Positions 8,378-17,866 of a DNA stretch of 62,083 nt are shown here, piece by piece. The stretch covers positions 28,225 through 90,307 of the forward strand of contig JAKARI010000008.1 in NCBI GenBank assembly GCA_021819245.1, written 5' to 3'. This DNA is from Pseudomonadota bacterium (lineage in GTDB: Bacteria > Pseudomonadota > Gammaproteobacteria > Acidiferrobacterales > Acidiferrobacteraceae). The notes beneath the pieces were generated by a model. It did not search any database, was not told where the DNA came from, and worked only from the letters and a program-made list of their open reading frames with translations. The position numbers were made by a program, and so were the translations under genes. Position 1 is the stretch's first letter, and each line of letters starts with the position of its first letter.

Positions 8378-9172
8378 ATGAGCGATGTCCAGTACCGCGC
8401 AATTTTCATATCAGACGTACACCTCGGTACCCGCGGATGCCAAGCGGAAAAGCTCCTTGATTTTCTGCGGGCTCATCCTTGTCAGCGGTTATACCTAGTA
8501 GGAGACATTATCGATCTATGGCGCCTTAAAAGCCGTTGGTATTGGCCACAAAGCCACAACACGGTCATTCAAAAAGTTCTGAGAATGGCAAGAAACGGGG
8601 TGAAGGTGTCCTATGTGTGCGGCAATCACGATCCGATATTCGAATTTCTCTCGGGACTCATTCCGGCGGGACAAGAGATAGGTCCTTTTGGGGACATCGC
8701 GATTCTCGATGAGTGTATTCATGAGACGGCTGATGGGAGAAGGCTCTGGGTTATCCATGGAGATCAGTTTGATGCCGCAATGCGCTACGCCAGATGGCTT
8801 ACCCACCTGGGGGATCGTGGCTACACGGCTCTCCTTTGGATAAACCGTTATTTGCATAAAATGTTCCGCATTTTCGGAGTACGCTACCGCTGGTCTCTTA
8901 GCGGTTATGTTAAGTATCACGTCAAGAGGGCTGTGCAGTTTATCAACGACTACGAGTCACTGCTTGCAAGCGAAGCCATACGCCGCAACTACGATGGCGT
9001 GATCTGCGGTCACATTCATCACGCTGAGAAAAAGAGCATAGATACCGTGTCGTATTTCAACAGTGGAGATTGGGTGGAAAGTTGCACGGCCCTTGTGGAA
9101 AATGTGGATGGGCGTATGGAAATTATACGATGGACGGACGTTGCGGACATGGGCAGAAAACGAGCAGCCTAG
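8378..9172 (+). CDS. LpxH-like metallophosphoesterase
   Basis: A 264-residue calcineurin-like phosphoesterase of the UDP-2,3-diacylglucosamine diphosphatase-like family. Metal-binding motifs appear in order: 'ISDVHLG' (Asp-x-His), 'VGDIIDLW' (GD), 'CGNHD' (GNHD), 'VIHGDQFD' and 'CGHIHH' (GH-x-H). It is longer than E. coli LpxH and belongs to the related group often found beside glycosyltransferases, so its substrate may be another pyrophosphate-linked lipid. Start supported by AGGAG six bases upstream. The gene is visibly more AT-rich than most of the window, suggesting transfer along with the glycosyltransferase. Confidence 0.87.
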   Translation: MSDVQYRAIFISDVHLGTRGCQAEKLLDFLRAHPCQRLYLVGDIIDLWRLKSRWYWPQSHNTVIQKVLRMARNGVKVSYVCGNHDPIFEFLSGLIPAGQEIGPFGDIAILDECIHETADGRRLWVIHGDQFDAAMRYARWLTHLGDRGYTALLWINRYLHKMFRIFGVRYRWSLSGYVKYHVKRAVQFINDYESLLASEAIRRNYDGVICGHIHHAEKKSIDTVSYFNSGDWVESCTALVENVDGRMEIIRWTDVADMGRKRAA

Positions 9173-9629
9173 CGTGGGCATCCTGTTATGTCATAGCGCA
9201 CTACTCTGGGGCCCGTATCTATCGTATTGGGCGCGGTAAGCCGGCGGACGGTCGGCCTATCGTTTAGGCGTTTGGGGAAACGACATGAAGAGAGATCGCC
9301 ATTATAAAACATGGTCTGTGGTTTGGCGGGTGCCATAGTTTTCAAAGACGCATAGAAAATGGTACGCCATGAAAGGCTCGGTGGCTGCTGGGCCGGCGGG
9401 TAGTTGTCGGAATATGCTAGCGGGTCTCATTGGAAGGATGGTCCATGGCGGATGCGGGCCCGGCTGGGTGGTCTTTATGTGGCGAAGGTGATTGGCAAAA
9501 CGGCATACCAAGGCGTGGAGCGTGTCTTCTGCGCGCTCCACGCCGGCACCATTGGGAAGAAATGGCGTTGCTGTGTGGGCGCACGGCCCGCGTCCAGCGG
9601 GTGCGCCCCGCCCACACCGGTATGTCCTG
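9173..9629. other. Intergenic region with two strong hairpins
   Basis: No credible gene was found in these 457 bases. One hairpin has an 11-bp stem, GGCGTGGAGCG (9512-9522) and CGCTCCACGCC (9534-9544), with an 11-base loop. A second imperfect stem (GTGTGGGCG near 9574 with CGCCCACAC near 9610) lies just beyond the stop of the minus-strand DsrC-family gene and may help end its transcript, though no T run follows. Confidence 0.5.
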
Positions 9630-9971
9630 CTAGTATCCGCCCTTGCGCATGCTCTCGGGCAGGCCCGCGATGCGCCCGGCCTGTTTCGATGGGTTGCCGG
9701 GAAACAGATCGAAGAGCGTCTTGTTATCGACCTTCCGGTCCGACCAGACTTCCTGCATTCCCTTCAGAATATGACGGTTGTTTGGCAGTTCGCCACCATG
9801 ATTGAAGTATTGGTCGCGCAAGTACTCGATCACATCCCAATGATCCTGCGTCAGTGCCAGGCCGTCGCTTTTGGCGATCTCTACCGCGACATCCTTGTCC
9901 CAGTCGCCCTGATTGACGAGGTACCCTGTTTCTGTGGTTTCTACGGATTTTCCACCCACTTGATAGGCCAT
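9630..9971 (-). CDS. DsrC/TusE-family protein lacking both C-terminal cysteines (RspA-like)
   Basis: A 113-residue member of the DsrC/TusE fold. Family landmarks are present: 'GYLVNQGDWDKDVA', 'LTQDHWDVIEYLRD' and the C-terminal 'QAGRIAGLP' segment. In sulfur-trafficking DsrC this region reads CxIAGLP...C, with two redox cysteines. Here both positions are Gly, and the protein contains no Cys at all. It therefore cannot carry a trisulfide or persulfide. Cysteine-less DsrC paralogs have been called RspA and suggested to be regulatory. It stands alone, divergent from its neighbours, in a genome with Sox genes. Confidence 0.88.
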   Translation of the reverse strand: MAYQVGGKSVETTETGYLVNQGDWDKDVAVEIAKSDGLALTQDHWDVIEYLRDQYFNHGGELPNNRHILKGMQEVWSDRKVDNKTLFDLFPGNPSKQAGRIAGLPESMRKGGY

Positions 9972-10271
9972 CGTGTCATCAACTCCCGAAAATAGTGTTG
10001 AGCCGCTAGGATTATTCCAATTATAAGTTTAGTACACCGAGTGTGCTTTTTACCGAATCGATGGCGCATTGTCTAATTGCGATATGCCAGGGTCTATGGT
10101 TATGAGGGGGGTTTATCTCTTAATGGATAGGACGGGAGGGTTACGCAAGGACAAAGGCGGCGTATGACCTGCCTCGATACGGTCTGGCGGCCGGCGTTGC
10201 GCAGCTGGGCAGCCAGGAGAGGGGCCCCTTGGCGGTTGTGCGACGAAATGCGCTGGCAGGCCCGTGCTGCG
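9972..10271. other. Intergenic, presumed promoter of DsrC-family gene
   Basis: 300 bases without a gene. An AT-rich patch at about 10000-10080 upstream of the minus-strand DsrC-family gene is the likely promoter area. No repeat or RNA structure was recognised. Confidence 0.4.
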
Positions 10272-11678
10272 CTAGCCGGCCAATGGTTCGCGCGCCGGGC
10301 GCATAAAGGCACGCAGCGCCATCTCATCGATTGTGGCGCGGTCAATTTTGAGATAGGCCACGCCCTCATCAGGCGCGATCGCGACGTCGGCTACGCCGCG
10401 AATGGAGGTGAGTGCGGCTTTGAGGGCGTTGGCCTCCTGCGCATCCGATGCCTTGATCGGGAGGACATAGCTCGACAGGTACTGGGGTTCGGCCATTCCC
10501 GCCGCGGCCAGTAGCCATAAAAGTACCACCCCGGCGCTCGTCAGAATGGCGCCATGAATGCCCCAGGCCCCATAGGCGATGCCGCCGACTGTGCCGCCCG
10601 TGAATACTCCCAGGAACTGGGATGTGGAATAGGCGCCCATGGCCGTACCCTTCTGGTCCGCCGGTGCCACCTTGGCGACGAGGGAGGGGAGGGTCGCCTC
10701 AAGGATACTAAATGCCGTAAAGAAGATCAGCAGCCCCGTCGCCATGCCGAATACAGACCGGCCGGCGTAGACGTATGCCAGGTCCGAGAGGCCAAGAACG
10801 GCGATTGCGCCAAGCAGGATCTGACGCATCTTGCGCCGCCTTTCGGCGATGACGATGAAGGGGACCATGAGCAGGAATGCCAATACCATGATCGGGAGAT
10901 AGAGCTCCCAACTGCGGTTTACGGGAACGCCGGTCACATGCGTGAGCAGAACGGGCAGGACCACGAAGTTCGATGTCAGCACGAACTGCATGATGAAGAT
11001 ACCGAGATCGAGTCGTAGTAGCTCCCGGTTTCTGAGGACGTTGCCAAATGAGGCCGCGACAACCCCGACATCGCGATGGTGGCTATGTGATCGAGGATTG
11101 GGGACGACACCGATGGCGACGCCCATGGCCAGGAGACCCATCACTGCGGTCGACCAAAATATCCCCGAAACACCGATCCAGGCGTTCAGGACGGGGCCGA
11201 GAATCATGCCTGTGGTAAAGGCAATACCGATACTGACGCCTATGGTGGCCATGATCTTTGTGCGATGTTGTTCGCGCGTCAGATCGGCGGCGAGCGCCAT
11301 TACTGTGGATGACATGGCCCCGGCTCCCTGCAGGGCGCGGCCTACAATGACGCCGATGATGGTGTGGGACAGCGCGGCGACCGTGCTGCCGGCAATAAAC
11401 AGCGTAAGCGCGAGCAGGATCACGGGTTTGCGGCCGATCCGGTCCGATAGCGCCCCCAGGGGGACCTGGAAGGTCGCCTGCGAGAGCCCATAGATGCCGA
11501 GGGCAAGCCCGATCAAAAGCGGGGTGTGACCTTTAAGTTCGGCGCCGTAGATGGTAAAGACCGGCAGGATCATGAACAGACCCAGCATACGAACTATGTA
11601 GATTGTGGCTAGGGAGTAGGCGGTGCGCCGCTCCTGCGGCGACATTTTGTCGTCGAGTCCCAGTAGGTCTTCTGGCAT
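10272..11678 (-). CDS. MFS transporter with C-terminal YAM domain (YajR-like)
   Basis: A 468-residue major facilitator protein with 12 hydrophobic segments and the MFS signature after TM2 ('GALSDRIGRKPVILL'). A soluble tail (about the last 65 residues, 'SDAQEANALKAALTSIRGVADVAIA') looks like the ferredoxin-like YAM domain of E. coli YajR, a drug/proton antiporter-like protein of unsettled substrate. The ATG at 11678 is used because AAGGA sits 11 bases before it; the TTG at 11687 would be too close to that site. No partner genes adjoin it. Confidence 0.85.
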   Translation of the reverse strand: MPEDLLGLDDKMSPQERRTAYSLATIYIVRMLGLFMILPVFTIYGAELKGHTPLLIGLALGIYGLSQATFQVPLGALSDRIGRKPVILLALTLFIAGSTVAALSHTIIGVIVGRALQGAGAMSSTVMALAADLTREQHRTKIMATIGVSIGIAFTTGMILGPVLNAWIGVSGIFWSTAVMGLLAMGVAIGVVPNPRSHSHHRDVGVVAASFGNVLRNRELLRLDLGIFIMQFVLTSNFVVLPVLLTHVTGVPVNRSWELYLPIMVLAFLLMVPFIVIAERRRKMRQILLGAIAVLGLSDLAYVYAGRSVFGMATGLLIFFTAFSILEATLPSLVAKVAPADQKGTAMGAYSTSQFLGVFTGGTVGGIAYGAWGIHGAILTSAGVVLLWLLAAAGMAEPQYLSSYVLPIKASDAQEANALKAALTSIRGVADVAIAPDEGVAYLKIDRATIDEMALRAFMRPAREPLAG

Positions 11679-12030
11679 GGCAAACAATTTCCTTATGAGG
11701 ACGTGGCCGGGCAGGGGGATGCCGTCCGGCCCTTCTGGCGCGACAAGTATAACCCGTAAAGACGGGGCGCCGAAGTCGCTTGATCGAGGCGGTCACGGGT
11801 CGCGGCCTAGACCCCTTGAGTGCGGCGCTGGGGCTTGATTTGGCGCGCAGCTTCGGGTCTCGCAATCAGTGCTGGCTGTCCGGGCCTGTCGTGCGGCCGG
11901 CCGGGGCGTGCGGGCGTATAGCGGGGTTGTCAGTGGCTCTACCATAGGGCGTGCCGTGCCGGTATCTTTAAAACGGGGGCGTTGGGCACTAGGCAGGGTT
12001 TCGGCGCAGGGCGCTTAAAAGGGGTGATCG
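11679..12030. other. Divergent intergenic region (MFS / cytidine deaminase)
   Basis: About 350 bases separating divergent genes; both promoters must lie here. Apart from GC-rich runs, no operator, riboswitch or small gene could be recognised. Confidence 0.4.
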
Positions 12031-12465
12031 ATGGTGCAAGATGATGCGACAAGGCTTTTGAGGGCCGCGCGCGAGGCAATAGTGCACGCCTATGCGCCCT
12101 ACTCAGGGTTTCCTGTCGGTGCGGCGGTTCTTACCGGGGCAGGCGACATTTTTGCGGGTTGCAACGTGGAAAATGCCGCCTATCCCTTAGGATTGTGCGC
12201 GGAGGCTGCCGCGCTCGGCGCCATGGTTTCGGCGGTTGGTGCGCAGCGTGTACGCGCGGCCCTGGTGGTAACGGCACGGCGCCATCCATCCTGGCCGTGC
12301 GGGGGGTGCCGCCAGCGTTTGCAGGAGTTTATGGCGCAAGACGCCATAGTCTATGCCGCCGGTTGCGAGGGCGAACCGATCAGTATGCCATTTACGCGGC
12401 TCTTGCCTTTGGCTTTCGGGGCCACTGATATCGCGTCGAGCATGAGGCCAGACCACGGCCTATGA
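12031..12465 (+). CDS. cdd: Cytidine deaminase
   Basis: A 144-residue zinc-dependent cytidine/deoxycytidine deaminase of the short homotetrameric type. The zinc site is visible: 'GLCAEAAALGAM' supplies the Cys ligand and catalytic Glu, and 'PCGGCRQRLQEF' supplies the other two Cys ligands. The substrate-binding 'GCNVENAAYP' is also conserved. It acts in pyrimidine salvage (cytidine to uridine). It is convergent with the phosphoesterase downstream. Given the nucleobase region that follows it could feed that pathway, but cdd is common everywhere. Confidence 0.94.
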   Translation: MVQDDATRLLRAAREAIVHAYAPYSGFPVGAAVLTGAGDIFAGCNVENAAYPLGLCAEAAALGAMVSAVGAQRVRAALVVTARRHPSWPCGGCRQRLQEFMAQDAIVYAAGCEGEPISMPFTRLLPLAFGATDIASSMRPDHGL

Positions 12466-12567
12466 CCGGGTCGGTAGCCGCCCTGCGCGTTTGGCCTGCC
12501 TTTTCCGTCCTCGCCGGGCTGGCGGCCGCGCGCGGGCAACCTGTGATCTCCCGGTAGGTCCGCCCTT

Positions 12568-15345
12568 TTAGGGTGTCGCCCCCGCCTCGTAGGCGGCGAG
12601 TGGCGCGCCGTGCCGGCGGGCGTAGCGCCTCAGGTAACGCTGCACGGCCATATATGCGGCCTTGCCTCGTGAGGCGACCCACTCCTGGCGCATCTGCACG
12701 GGCCCAGGGACCTTAAGCAGGGTCGTTGGGGCGTAGGCCTCGCGCGCCGGTGGGGCAGTCCCCGCGCCGTGCGGATCGGTGTGGGCCCTGTACCACTGCG
12801 GGGACAGAATATGGCCCGCGGCGCCGGCCTCGCGGCGCAGGAGGGTGTAGTGCGTGCAGACACCTGCATTGAACGTAACGGGGACCTGCGATGGGTAGAC
12901 GCGGGTCGGCCCAAAGTCCGGGTGTTGTGTCCAGATGCCGGAAAAGACGGCCGCGTTCTGATCCCACTGAGATAGTGGTGGGAGCCCGAAGACGGCTTCC
13001 GTGGTTTTTAGGATGTTCACCTGCGAGTATGAGCGGGTATCGAGCAGGCCGCGCCTGACCCATGGCCCCATGGCCAGCGCGAACGTGCGATGGGCATTGA
13101 TATGATCCGCCCCGGATTGGGCATCGTCTTCGGTCAGAAAGACGACCATGTGACGCCATTGCGGCGTGGTCGATAGATAATGGATGAAGCGCGCGGTCGC
13201 GAGGTCGTTGTTGGCGACGTAGTAGTCCGGGCTGTAGTAGCACGGTTCGCGCCCGGCTGTGTGGTCATCAGGCAGCCAAATGTAGATAAAGTGCGGGAAT
13301 GCCTGTCCCGGATGCGCCTTGAGCCAATGGATGGCCAGGGCCGCGCGCCGGGTATCCAGCAACATGCGGTCCCATCCAGGAAAGCTTGTCGCAAGGTGCG
13401 CCTTCATGGCGTGCGATATGGCGCCCTCGCGGGCGCGGGACACGAACTCTCCAAAGTCCTCGAACGATACGTGGTGACTCAGAAGGTCATTGAAGAGAAA
13501 GAGCCGGCCGGGATAGCTGATCCAGGGGTTGGACCATTTCCCCAGGGCCGAGAGGTTTTCGTAGATTGCGTAGGGATTGTCCACGCCAAGCGGGACGCCC
13601 CCCGTTCCTGTCGCCCCACCCGGGATCAGCGATTGGGTCCAGCCGGGGTTTGCCACAAAGCCGCGATGCGAGTAGTACTCGGGCCAGGTCCGCTGGACGA
13701 AATCAGAGTCCGAGGCCGCTGTGGTCCATTGGTGGCCTTGCGCCGTGACCTCGCCGTCGGCCATGAAATTCGCAAATAAGGTGTAGTGGTGCGCAAGACT
13801 ATAAAGATTTGGCAACTCGCGCGGACCATAGAGGTCGAGCTGTGGGTCGGCATAGGGTCCGGCCGCCCGGTATTTGCCAAGGTCCTCGTCGAAGGTCTTG
13901 TTCTCGCGCAGGATGAATACCACGTACCGGATATGTTTGCGCACAAAGGCAATGGCCGCCTTGTCATCGCGTACCCGCGCCGCGCGCTCGCGGCGGGTAA
14001 AGCCGTCGTGGCGCAGCGCCAGCCGGGTCCACCGGGGAAGTTTTTCGGCTAATGCCGCTAGCCGCACTTTTTGCACGAGACCATCCATCATGTCGCCCAC
14101 CCATTGATGGTGGATATTGGGTCCTGAACCCAGGCCCTTGGCCGCGACCACGTAGAGGGCGCGCGCGGTGGTGACAAGCGCCGTCGGGTACCATCCGGTG
14201 GGGATCAGGCCCAGGCGGCGGCCGGAATGCAGATTGAATACGGCAACATCATTGTTGCCGGCGTTGGCGACGAACAGCTGCCTGCCGGCAATCGCCAATG
14301 CGTCCGGATAGCTACCCGGCGGGGCACCCCGATAAGGGCTGTCGTCGATCCATCGCACGACCTTGCCGGTTGCGGTGTCGATCTGGGCGATACGATCGAC
14401 ATTGGCGAGCGTAACATAGACGTCCGCGCCTCCGTGGTCTGCAACCATCGCGGTGGGATGCAGGCCCGCGGCGGTGTCCGCGGCGGTGGCCGGTGGCCCG
14501 ACCTCAATCCGGCCGAGGAGCGCAAAGCGGCGCGGATTCACGATCGCTACGGCATTGGCGCCCCATAGGCTTACCGCAAGACGCCGCCCGTGATCGGCAA
14601 GCGCCAGGGCATAGGGGTAGGGGCCGATATTGAGATAGCGCACATGCCCGGTCTTGAGATTGATGCGGGCGAGGCTATTGGCGAGCAGTCCCGTGACGTA
14701 GAGATGGTGGCCGCGCATACCGCGGGCTATGGCATCCGGGTAAAACAAGCGCGGCTTGCCGATGTGATGGCCCTGGTAATCGTAGGGGTACTGGGTCTTG
14801 GGGAATGGCTGCCAGGTGAGCGGGTAGCGGCGTATTAGCGTCAGCCGTCCACTGTTCTGGCGCAACGCCACGACGTCATTGGTAGCGCCGCCTGCGGCGT
14901 AGACAAGCCCATCGGACGCGGCGGCAAGCCCCTGAAAGAGGTTCTGGTGGCCAAGCACCAATGTCGAAGGTGCGGGGGCCGACGCACCCTTTCCATGGCC
15001 GCGGTAGGCCGCCAGCTGTCCAATGCGTACGAGGGTGCGGGCATCGTAGGATGTTATGGTCTGCGCGCGCGCAGCCCCGTTGGCAAGCACCAGGAGGTCG
15101 TGGCCGGATACCGCCACTGCCGTCGCCAGGTTCGGTGTACCGTTTATCCTGCCGACTGGGCTCGTCACGCGGCCAGTCGGCAGGATATGAGTATAGTTCG
15201 CGCGATTCACGGGGCTTATGATTACGGGCCGCGAGACGTCTCTGTCGTTGGGGATGGGCCGCGCCTGCGCCGTCAGGAACCCGCCGCCCACAGCGAGACC
15301 CAAACCCCATGCAGTCCGGATGACCACCACCAATCGCTTACGCAT
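12568..15345 (-). CDS. Secreted YncE-like propeller / phosphoesterase fusion
   Basis: A 925-residue protein. The start at 15345 (ATG after a GGGGGG ribosome site) gives a clear signal peptide ('VVVIRTAWGLGLAVGGGFL', cleavage near AQA). The N-terminal half (about 60-470) is a YncE/YVTN-type beta-propeller ('GNNDVAVFNLHSGRRLG'). The C-terminal half (about 500-900) is a phosphoesterase/alkaline-phosphatase superfamily domain with 'VVFILRENKTFDEDLG' and 'TEDDAQSGADH', the metal-binding motifs. The probable role is hydrolysis of an exported phosphoester. It lies directly downstream of a TonB receptor, on the same strand, with a hairpin between them. The substrate is unknown. Confidence 0.87.
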   Translation of the reverse strand: MRKRLVVVIRTAWGLGLAVGGGFLTAQARPIPNDRDVSRPVIISPVNRANYTHILPTGRVTSPVGRINGTPNLATAVAVSGHDLLVLANGAARAQTITSYDARTLVRIGQLAAYRGHGKGASAPAPSTLVLGHQNLFQGLAAASDGLVYAAGGATNDVVALRQNSGRLTLIRRYPLTWQPFPKTQYPYDYQGHHIGKPRLFYPDAIARGMRGHHLYVTGLLANSLARINLKTGHVRYLNIGPYPYALALADHGRRLAVSLWGANAVAIVNPRRFALLGRIEVGPPATAADTAAGLHPTAMVADHGGADVYVTLANVDRIAQIDTATGKVVRWIDDSPYRGAPPGSYPDALAIAGRQLFVANAGNNDVAVFNLHSGRRLGLIPTGWYPTALVTTARALYVVAAKGLGSGPNIHHQWVGDMMDGLVQKVRLAALAEKLPRWTRLALRHDGFTRRERAARVRDDKAAIAFVRKHIRYVVFILRENKTFDEDLGKYRAAGPYADPQLDLYGPRELPNLYSLAHHYTLFANFMADGEVTAQGHQWTTAASDSDFVQRTWPEYYSHRGFVANPGWTQSLIPGGATGTGGVPLGVDNPYAIYENLSALGKWSNPWISYPGRLFLFNDLLSHHVSFEDFGEFVSRAREGAISHAMKAHLATSFPGWDRMLLDTRRAALAIHWLKAHPGQAFPHFIYIWLPDDHTAGREPCYYSPDYYVANNDLATARFIHYLSTTPQWRHMVVFLTEDDAQSGADHINAHRTFALAMGPWVRRGLLDTRSYSQVNILKTTEAVFGLPPLSQWDQNAAVFSGIWTQHPDFGPTRVYPSQVPVTFNAGVCTHYTLLRREAGAAGHILSPQWYRAHTDPHGAGTAPPAREAYAPTTLLKVPGPVQMRQEWVASRGKAAYMAVQRYLRRYARRHGAPLAAYEAGATP

Positions 15346-15431
15346 AATACCCCCCATGCAGGCGTGTGAGCCGCTCATGGCCGCGCAGCGTACCATCGCC
15401 CTATGTCGATTGTGTGGCAAAAACACCGCCC

Positions 15432-15459
15432 ATAGGGGGCGCGACGGCGCGCCCCCTAT
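15432..15459 (-). terminator. 12-bp stem hairpin between TonB receptor and phosphoesterase
   Basis: ATAGGGGGCGCG (15432-15443) pairs perfectly with CGCGCCCCCTAT (15448-15459) around a 4-base loop. On the minus strand it lies just after the receptor stop, and a short T run (GTTTTT) follows about 9 bases later. It may be a partial terminator or a stability element that sets the ratio of receptor to phosphoesterase transcript. Confidence 0.55.
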
Positions 15460-15490
15460 TCGGACGTCGGGTGCCGCGCATTCCGCTTTT

Positions 15491-17866
15491 CTAAAACCGC
15501 ACTGTCGCACTCCCATATACCGAAAACGGCATCCCCTCGAACACCGACAGATAAGGGTTCCCATAGTAGTCGGTGTTGCTGGTGGCGGCCACGACGTAAT
15601 GGTGATTGAAGACATTGTCGATGTTCAAGGCAAATTTAATGCTTTTGACGCCGACCTCGTGGAGCGCAAGGGTATCGAACACGCCGATGTTGGTAACCGT
15701 GTAGCCGGGTATCTTGAGACCCCCCGGGACCCCTGCGAATTGCTGGTTCACATATTGTGGCCCGACATATTTGGCGTCGATGCGCGCGTGAACGGGGCCC
15801 AGGTGCCAGCCCAGGCCCACGTTCACCATGTTCTTCGGGACATTGGCAAGCGGCTGGCCGGCCGAGACCGGGCCGACGGCGCTGGAGTTAAAAGACGAGG
15901 TGAACACCGCCTGGTTGTAGGAGTAGTTGGCAAAGCCCAGCCAGCGGCCGACGAAGAGGCGCCCGAAGTGCTGCTCGAGGGTAAGCTCCAGGCCCTGATA
16001 GCGCGAGCGCCCGCCGTTGGTGGTGGTACTGAGCGCGGTCGTGGGATTGGTGACGGTCACGAAGGTGTTGGTGAAGTACTCGCGATAGGCATCGATGCTG
16101 CCCAAAAAGCCCGCGTGCCGGTAGCGGGTCCCCAACTCATAATCTGTAACGTATTCGGGCTTGATCGAGACCGGTACGACGACATACTGCCCAGCGGCGT
16201 TTTGTTCGGCGATGTTGTTGTAGTAGGCGCCGATGTTGGGGAACTTGATGTTCCGGCCCCAGGAGGTATAGAGACTAAAGCCCGGTAGCGGCGCATAGCT
16301 AAGGCCCAGGGTGGGCGAGACGAAGCGCTGGTTGTTGGCCACCGTCCCACCGATCGGGTAATAGATGCCGATGGCGTCCGAGCTTATGGTATAGGCATCG
16401 AGGAACTTGACGCCGGGGGTGATGTGGACAGTGCGATCAAAAAGACCCACGTCGTCTTGCGCATAAGCTGATGCCAGCAGGCGCTGGTCGTGTTCATACC
16501 AGGCATTATTATAGCCTGGAATCTGCGGCACCGGCGCCGATCCGTACCAGTATTCCGCAGAGCGCAAAAGACCGTAGGTGACGTTTCCGCCGATGGTTAT
16601 GGTGTTGTGCGGGGCGAGGATCTTGAGGCTTGGGCTGTAGCCGAGGTCGCTCGATCTGTCCTCGTAGAGGTGATAGTCGGTGCCATTTAGCACCGACCCG
16701 AAGATCGCTGCCGGGTCGTATGTCGGGGGATCGGGATAGGAGCTCCAGAAGTCGTAGCCCGTGCCCTGATTGGGGAGATAGTAGGGTTGGCTTGCGCTCT
16801 GGCCGAAGGCCGGATTGCTGTAGGAGGTGCGCTGATAGGTGTCGCTCTGATAGAACACCTTGGAGTCCGTGATCACCATACGGTTGATAAGGCTTCGGGC
16901 GTCTATGATCGCTGTAATCTCAGTGTCCTTGTTATTGGACTGGTCGTAGTTCAAGGGCCAGTCGTAGGAAATTCCGTACTGGTCGACCAGCGGCTCGGGA
17001 ACGCTATGCGGGGTATAGCCGGTGTTGCGATTGACGATCAGATAGGTCGAGATCCGTGAGCGTCCGCCGTCATAGGGCAAGAGCCCAGCGTAGTAGAAGT
17101 TGTTGTTCTGGTCTGCGGAGTTCTCGACCCAGCCGCGGCTCGTTTCGCGATGGAAACCGAACACCGACCGGAAGCCGTCGAGCGAGCCGGTGTTAAGAGT
17201 CGCGCCCCAGTTGAATGTGCCAAAGCTGCCATAACCGACTGAAAGCGATCCGCCACGATGGCGCGCGGGTTGGCGGGGCTCGTAGTTGATGGTTCCCCCA
17301 AGCGAATTATAGCCATTGACCGTTGGGTTATTGATGCCATTGTAGATCCGTATGCCCGAGGCATCAGCAAGTGTAAGCGGGATATTGTTGCGCAGCGATG
17401 CGCTATTGGTCGTACCGCCGTTGAACATATCATTCAACGGGATGCCGTCAAAGGTCTCTGTGAACTGGCCACTCGTAAATGCCCGGAAGGTGATGGTGCT
17501 GCGTACTCCGTTGGGACCGGTGCTAAACGCGTTAATTGATGGCTTTCGCGCGAGGATCGTCTGCGCGTTCTGCGCCGGCGAGGCATGGCGGATAGCCTGC
17601 GTTCCGATCGCATGCTCTGTATATGGGGCGTTTAGCGGGGCATGGGTTTTGGATAACGGGGATCTTTTTGCGTGCGCGCTCACTTCACCGATATTGACGG
17701 ATGCGTTCTTTGCCAATAGTGGTGAATGATTTGCCGATATCGTGCCCACTTGAGCGTCGGCGATCACGGGGGTTACGGACAAGCCTAGGCCTATGGCCAA
17801 CGCCAGAGGTGTCCGACGGAGTTGATGACCCTTGAGGCGAGTGTAGCGTAAGCCCTTATTCCACAT
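15491..17866 (-). CDS. TonB-dependent outer-membrane receptor (1)
   Basis: A 791-residue receptor. The start at 17866 follows GGGGG and gives a signal peptide with cleavage near ADA-Q. The N-terminal plug domain (about 85-200) contains 'FDGIPLNDMFNGGTTNSAS' and 'YNSLGGTINY'. The rest is a 22-strand barrel with many aromatic Tyr/Asn-rich strands, ending in Phe ('GSATVRF') as outer-membrane barrels do. TonB-dependent receptors import scarce ligands using proton-motive force. The ligand is unknown. It forms a unit with the secreted phosphoesterase and is a distant paralog of the receptor at 18949-21222. Confidence 0.93.
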   Translation of the reverse strand: MWNKGLRYTRLKGHQLRRTPLALAIGLGLSVTPVIADAQVGTISANHSPLLAKNASVNIGEVSAHAKRSPLSKTHAPLNAPYTEHAIGTQAIRHASPAQNAQTILARKPSINAFSTGPNGVRSTITFRAFTSGQFTETFDGIPLNDMFNGGTTNSASLRNNIPLTLADASGIRIYNGINNPTVNGYNSLGGTINYEPRQPARHRGGSLSVGYGSFGTFNWGATLNTGSLDGFRSVFGFHRETSRGWVENSADQNNNFYYAGLLPYDGGRSRISTYLIVNRNTGYTPHSVPEPLVDQYGISYDWPLNYDQSNNKDTEITAIIDARSLINRMVITDSKVFYQSDTYQRTSYSNPAFGQSASQPYYLPNQGTGYDFWSSYPDPPTYDPAAIFGSVLNGTDYHLYEDRSSDLGYSPSLKILAPHNTITIGGNVTYGLLRSAEYWYGSAPVPQIPGYNNAWYEHDQRLLASAYAQDDVGLFDRTVHITPGVKFLDAYTISSDAIGIYYPIGGTVANNQRFVSPTLGLSYAPLPGFSLYTSWGRNIKFPNIGAYYNNIAEQNAAGQYVVVPVSIKPEYVTDYELGTRYRHAGFLGSIDAYREYFTNTFVTVTNPTTALSTTTNGGRSRYQGLELTLEQHFGRLFVGRWLGFANYSYNQAVFTSSFNSSAVGPVSAGQPLANVPKNMVNVGLGWHLGPVHARIDAKYVGPQYVNQQFAGVPGGLKIPGYTVTNIGVFDTLALHEVGVKSIKFALNIDNVFNHHYVVAATSNTDYYGNPYLSVFEGMPFSVYGSATVRF

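Noticed and set aside
9404-9805. Plus-strand frame overlapping the DsrC-family gene
   Set aside because: Cys/Arg/Pro-rich translation with no family pattern, and it runs antisense into a well-supported gene.
15218-16288. 356-codon plus-strand frame opposite receptor 1
   Set aside because: It overlaps two clear minus-strand genes; the length is explained by high GC content and not by coding signal.
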